Part shown: in pieces, positions 13,063 to 13,854 of the stretch
Numbering within the stretch: the stretch's first letter is position 1
How the letters are laid out: each line of letters starts with the position of its first letter
Origin: Actinocrinis sp035650855
GTDB lineage: Bacteria; Actinomycetota; Actinomycetes; Streptomycetales; Catenulisporaceae
DNA: 13,854 bases
Assembly (NCBI RefSeq): GCF_035650855.1
Contig: NZ_DASRGV010000274.1
Span: forward strand, 1-13,854
Direction of reading: 5' to 3'
Position numbers and translations under genes: made by a program
Notes under the pieces: model-generated
The model's database searches: none
Seen by the model: the letters and a program-made list of their open reading frames with translations, nothing else
What the model was told of the DNA's origin: nothing

Positions 13063-13854
13063 CTACCCGCCCGAGCAGACGGTGCTGATCTCAGCGTCCA
13101 GATCCTTGGTGAACTGCGCGCCGAGCACGGCGTCCCAGGTCTGCGTGGTCTGATTCGCCATCGCGGTGATCTCCACGCCGGCCGCCGAGTGCACCGAGGT
13201 GGCGATGACGCAGCTCATCACCCGCCAGCTGACCTTCAGCCGCACGGTCTGCCCGTCGAGCACGGTGACCGGCAGCGCGGGATCGGTCGTCGCGCTGATG
13301 CCCGGGTTGTCCTGCGAGATGCTGTTGACCGTGACGGCCGTGGCCTGCGGCGCGGAGAGCGTCAGGGTGTAGTTGAAGTAGACCGGCGTCAGCTCCATCA
13401 GCGTGTTGCCGTAACCGTCGTACGCCACCTTGAGATCCGCTTGCGGCGACGGCTGATCGCACAGCGCCGTGCGCAGCGGGTCGCCGGTCTGCCAGGGCGT
13501 CGTGTCGAGGGGCAGGGGGAGTTGCACCGAGTGGGAGTTGCCGTGTGCGGTGAATCCGGTCAGCCCGACCGTGTGCGTGACCACGGGCTCGCCGCGGTTC
13601 GAGCAGTCGTAGCGGAACGGGACGGTGACCATCTCGACATCCCGCGGGGAAAGCGCGATCGGCGTGATCGCGGTGCCGAGGCCGAACGCGGACTGCTGCG
13701 GTGAGCCGACCTCGAACTCGGTGACGCCCGGCGCCTCCTCGGCCTGGCTGAACCTGATCAGTCCGGGCTGGTAGATGGAGACCCCGGTCAGTTCGACCAT
13801 GGTCGAGCCCATGTTCTGCACAGCCATCTGCAAATCGATGCCGGACGCGTCGTG
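13063..13854 (-). CDS. Beta-rich protein with duplicated domain, C-terminal part (cut by window edge)
   Basis: The frame runs off the right edge, so only the last 263 residues are seen; a TTG at 13833 is not a likely start. The sequence is strand-rich with many Thr, Val and Ser, as in secreted or surface beta-sandwich proteins. Two tandem units are apparent. Unit 1 (about 1-135) has QNMGSTMVELTGVSI, VTVPFRYDC84 and ALC132. Unit 2 (about 138-260) has GYGNTLMELTPVYF, LKVSWRVMSC215 and STVC260. The Cys pairs are 48 and 45 residues apart and 131 residues lie between the first Cys of each unit, suggesting one disulfide per unit and so an extracytoplasmic location. It ends in TAG. I cannot name a family. 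The GH25-like gene follows on the same strand 120 bp later and may be functionally linked. Confidence 0.82.
   Translation of the reverse strand, partial: HDASGIDLQMAVQNMGSTMVELTGVSIYQPGLIRFSQAEEAPGVTEFEVGSPQQSAFGLGTAITPIALSPRDVEMVTVPFRYDCSNRGEPVVTHTVGLTGFTAHGNSHSVQLPLPLDTTPWQTGDPLRTALCDQPSPQADLKVAYDGYGNTLMELTPVYFNYTLTLSAPQATAVTVNSISQDNPGISATTDPALPVTVLDGQTVRLKVSWRVMSCVIATSVHSAAGVEITAMANQTTQTWDAVLGAQFTKDLDAEISTVCSGG

Noticed and set aside
1..13854. tRNA, rRNA, CRISPR array, insertion sequence, integrase or attachment site
   Set aside because: I looked for cloverleaf-like segments, regularly spaced repeats and transposase motifs in the gaps and ends and saw none. The window reads as ordinary chromosomal gene arrangement.

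Overview
The window comes from a GC-rich actinobacterium. GTG starts are common, gene spacing is very tight, and it carries a type VII secretion (T7SS/ESX) type gene set, a calerythrin-like EF-hand protein and a short P450-type [3Fe-4S] ferredoxin. The exact genus cannot be fixed from the sequence alone. About 95% of the window is coding. I see no tRNA, rRNA, CRISPR array, transposase or integrase.

Layout. (1) 2-244, the end of an unrecognised gene cut by the left edge. (2) 406-3848 (+), a tightly coupled five-gene redox operon: a membrane-anchored Ser/Thr-rich small protein, an ApbE-type FAD:protein FMN transferase, a heme-binding ferric-reductase-like membrane protein, a NuoF-like flavin/Fe-S protein and a small ferredoxin. 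All four junctions overlap by 1-4 nt. The likely role is to carry electrons from cytosolic NAD(P)H or ferredoxin through membrane hemes to an extracytoplasmic acceptor. The covalent-FMN acceptor protein that usually accompanies such sets is not seen. (3) 6951-3856 (-), a four-gene T7SS-related operon in which every gene starts with GTG and every internal junction is a GTGA overlap: an EspC/WXG100-like protein, a 457-aa WXG-domain protein of polymorphic-toxin layout without a recognisable toxin domain, and two uncharacterised soluble proteins.

(4) 7124-8767 (+), an AidB-type acyl-CoA dehydrogenase. It is preceded by a perfect 2 x 13-bp tandem repeat in the gap it shares with the divergent T7SS operon. 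(5) 8897-9496 (+), a four-EF-hand calcium-binding protein. (6) 10714-9506 (-), a lactate 2-monooxygenase-like flavoenzyme, divergent from (7) 10745-12157 (+), class II fumarase. Their start codons are only 30 bp apart. (8) 12942-12166 (-), a GH25-like lysozyme-fold protein with a beta-rich C-terminus. (9) 13854-13063 (-), the C-terminal part of a beta-rich protein with a duplicated, cysteine-paired domain, cut by the right edge.

Three tail-to-tail gene pairs are separated by only 7-9 bp, so terminators there must lie in or overlap the opposing gene. Long open frames opposite or out of phase with these genes are GC-driven shadows and are not annotated. The most interesting parts are the flavinylation operon without an obvious flavin acceptor and the T7SS-type operon with two uncharacterised, translationally coupled partners.
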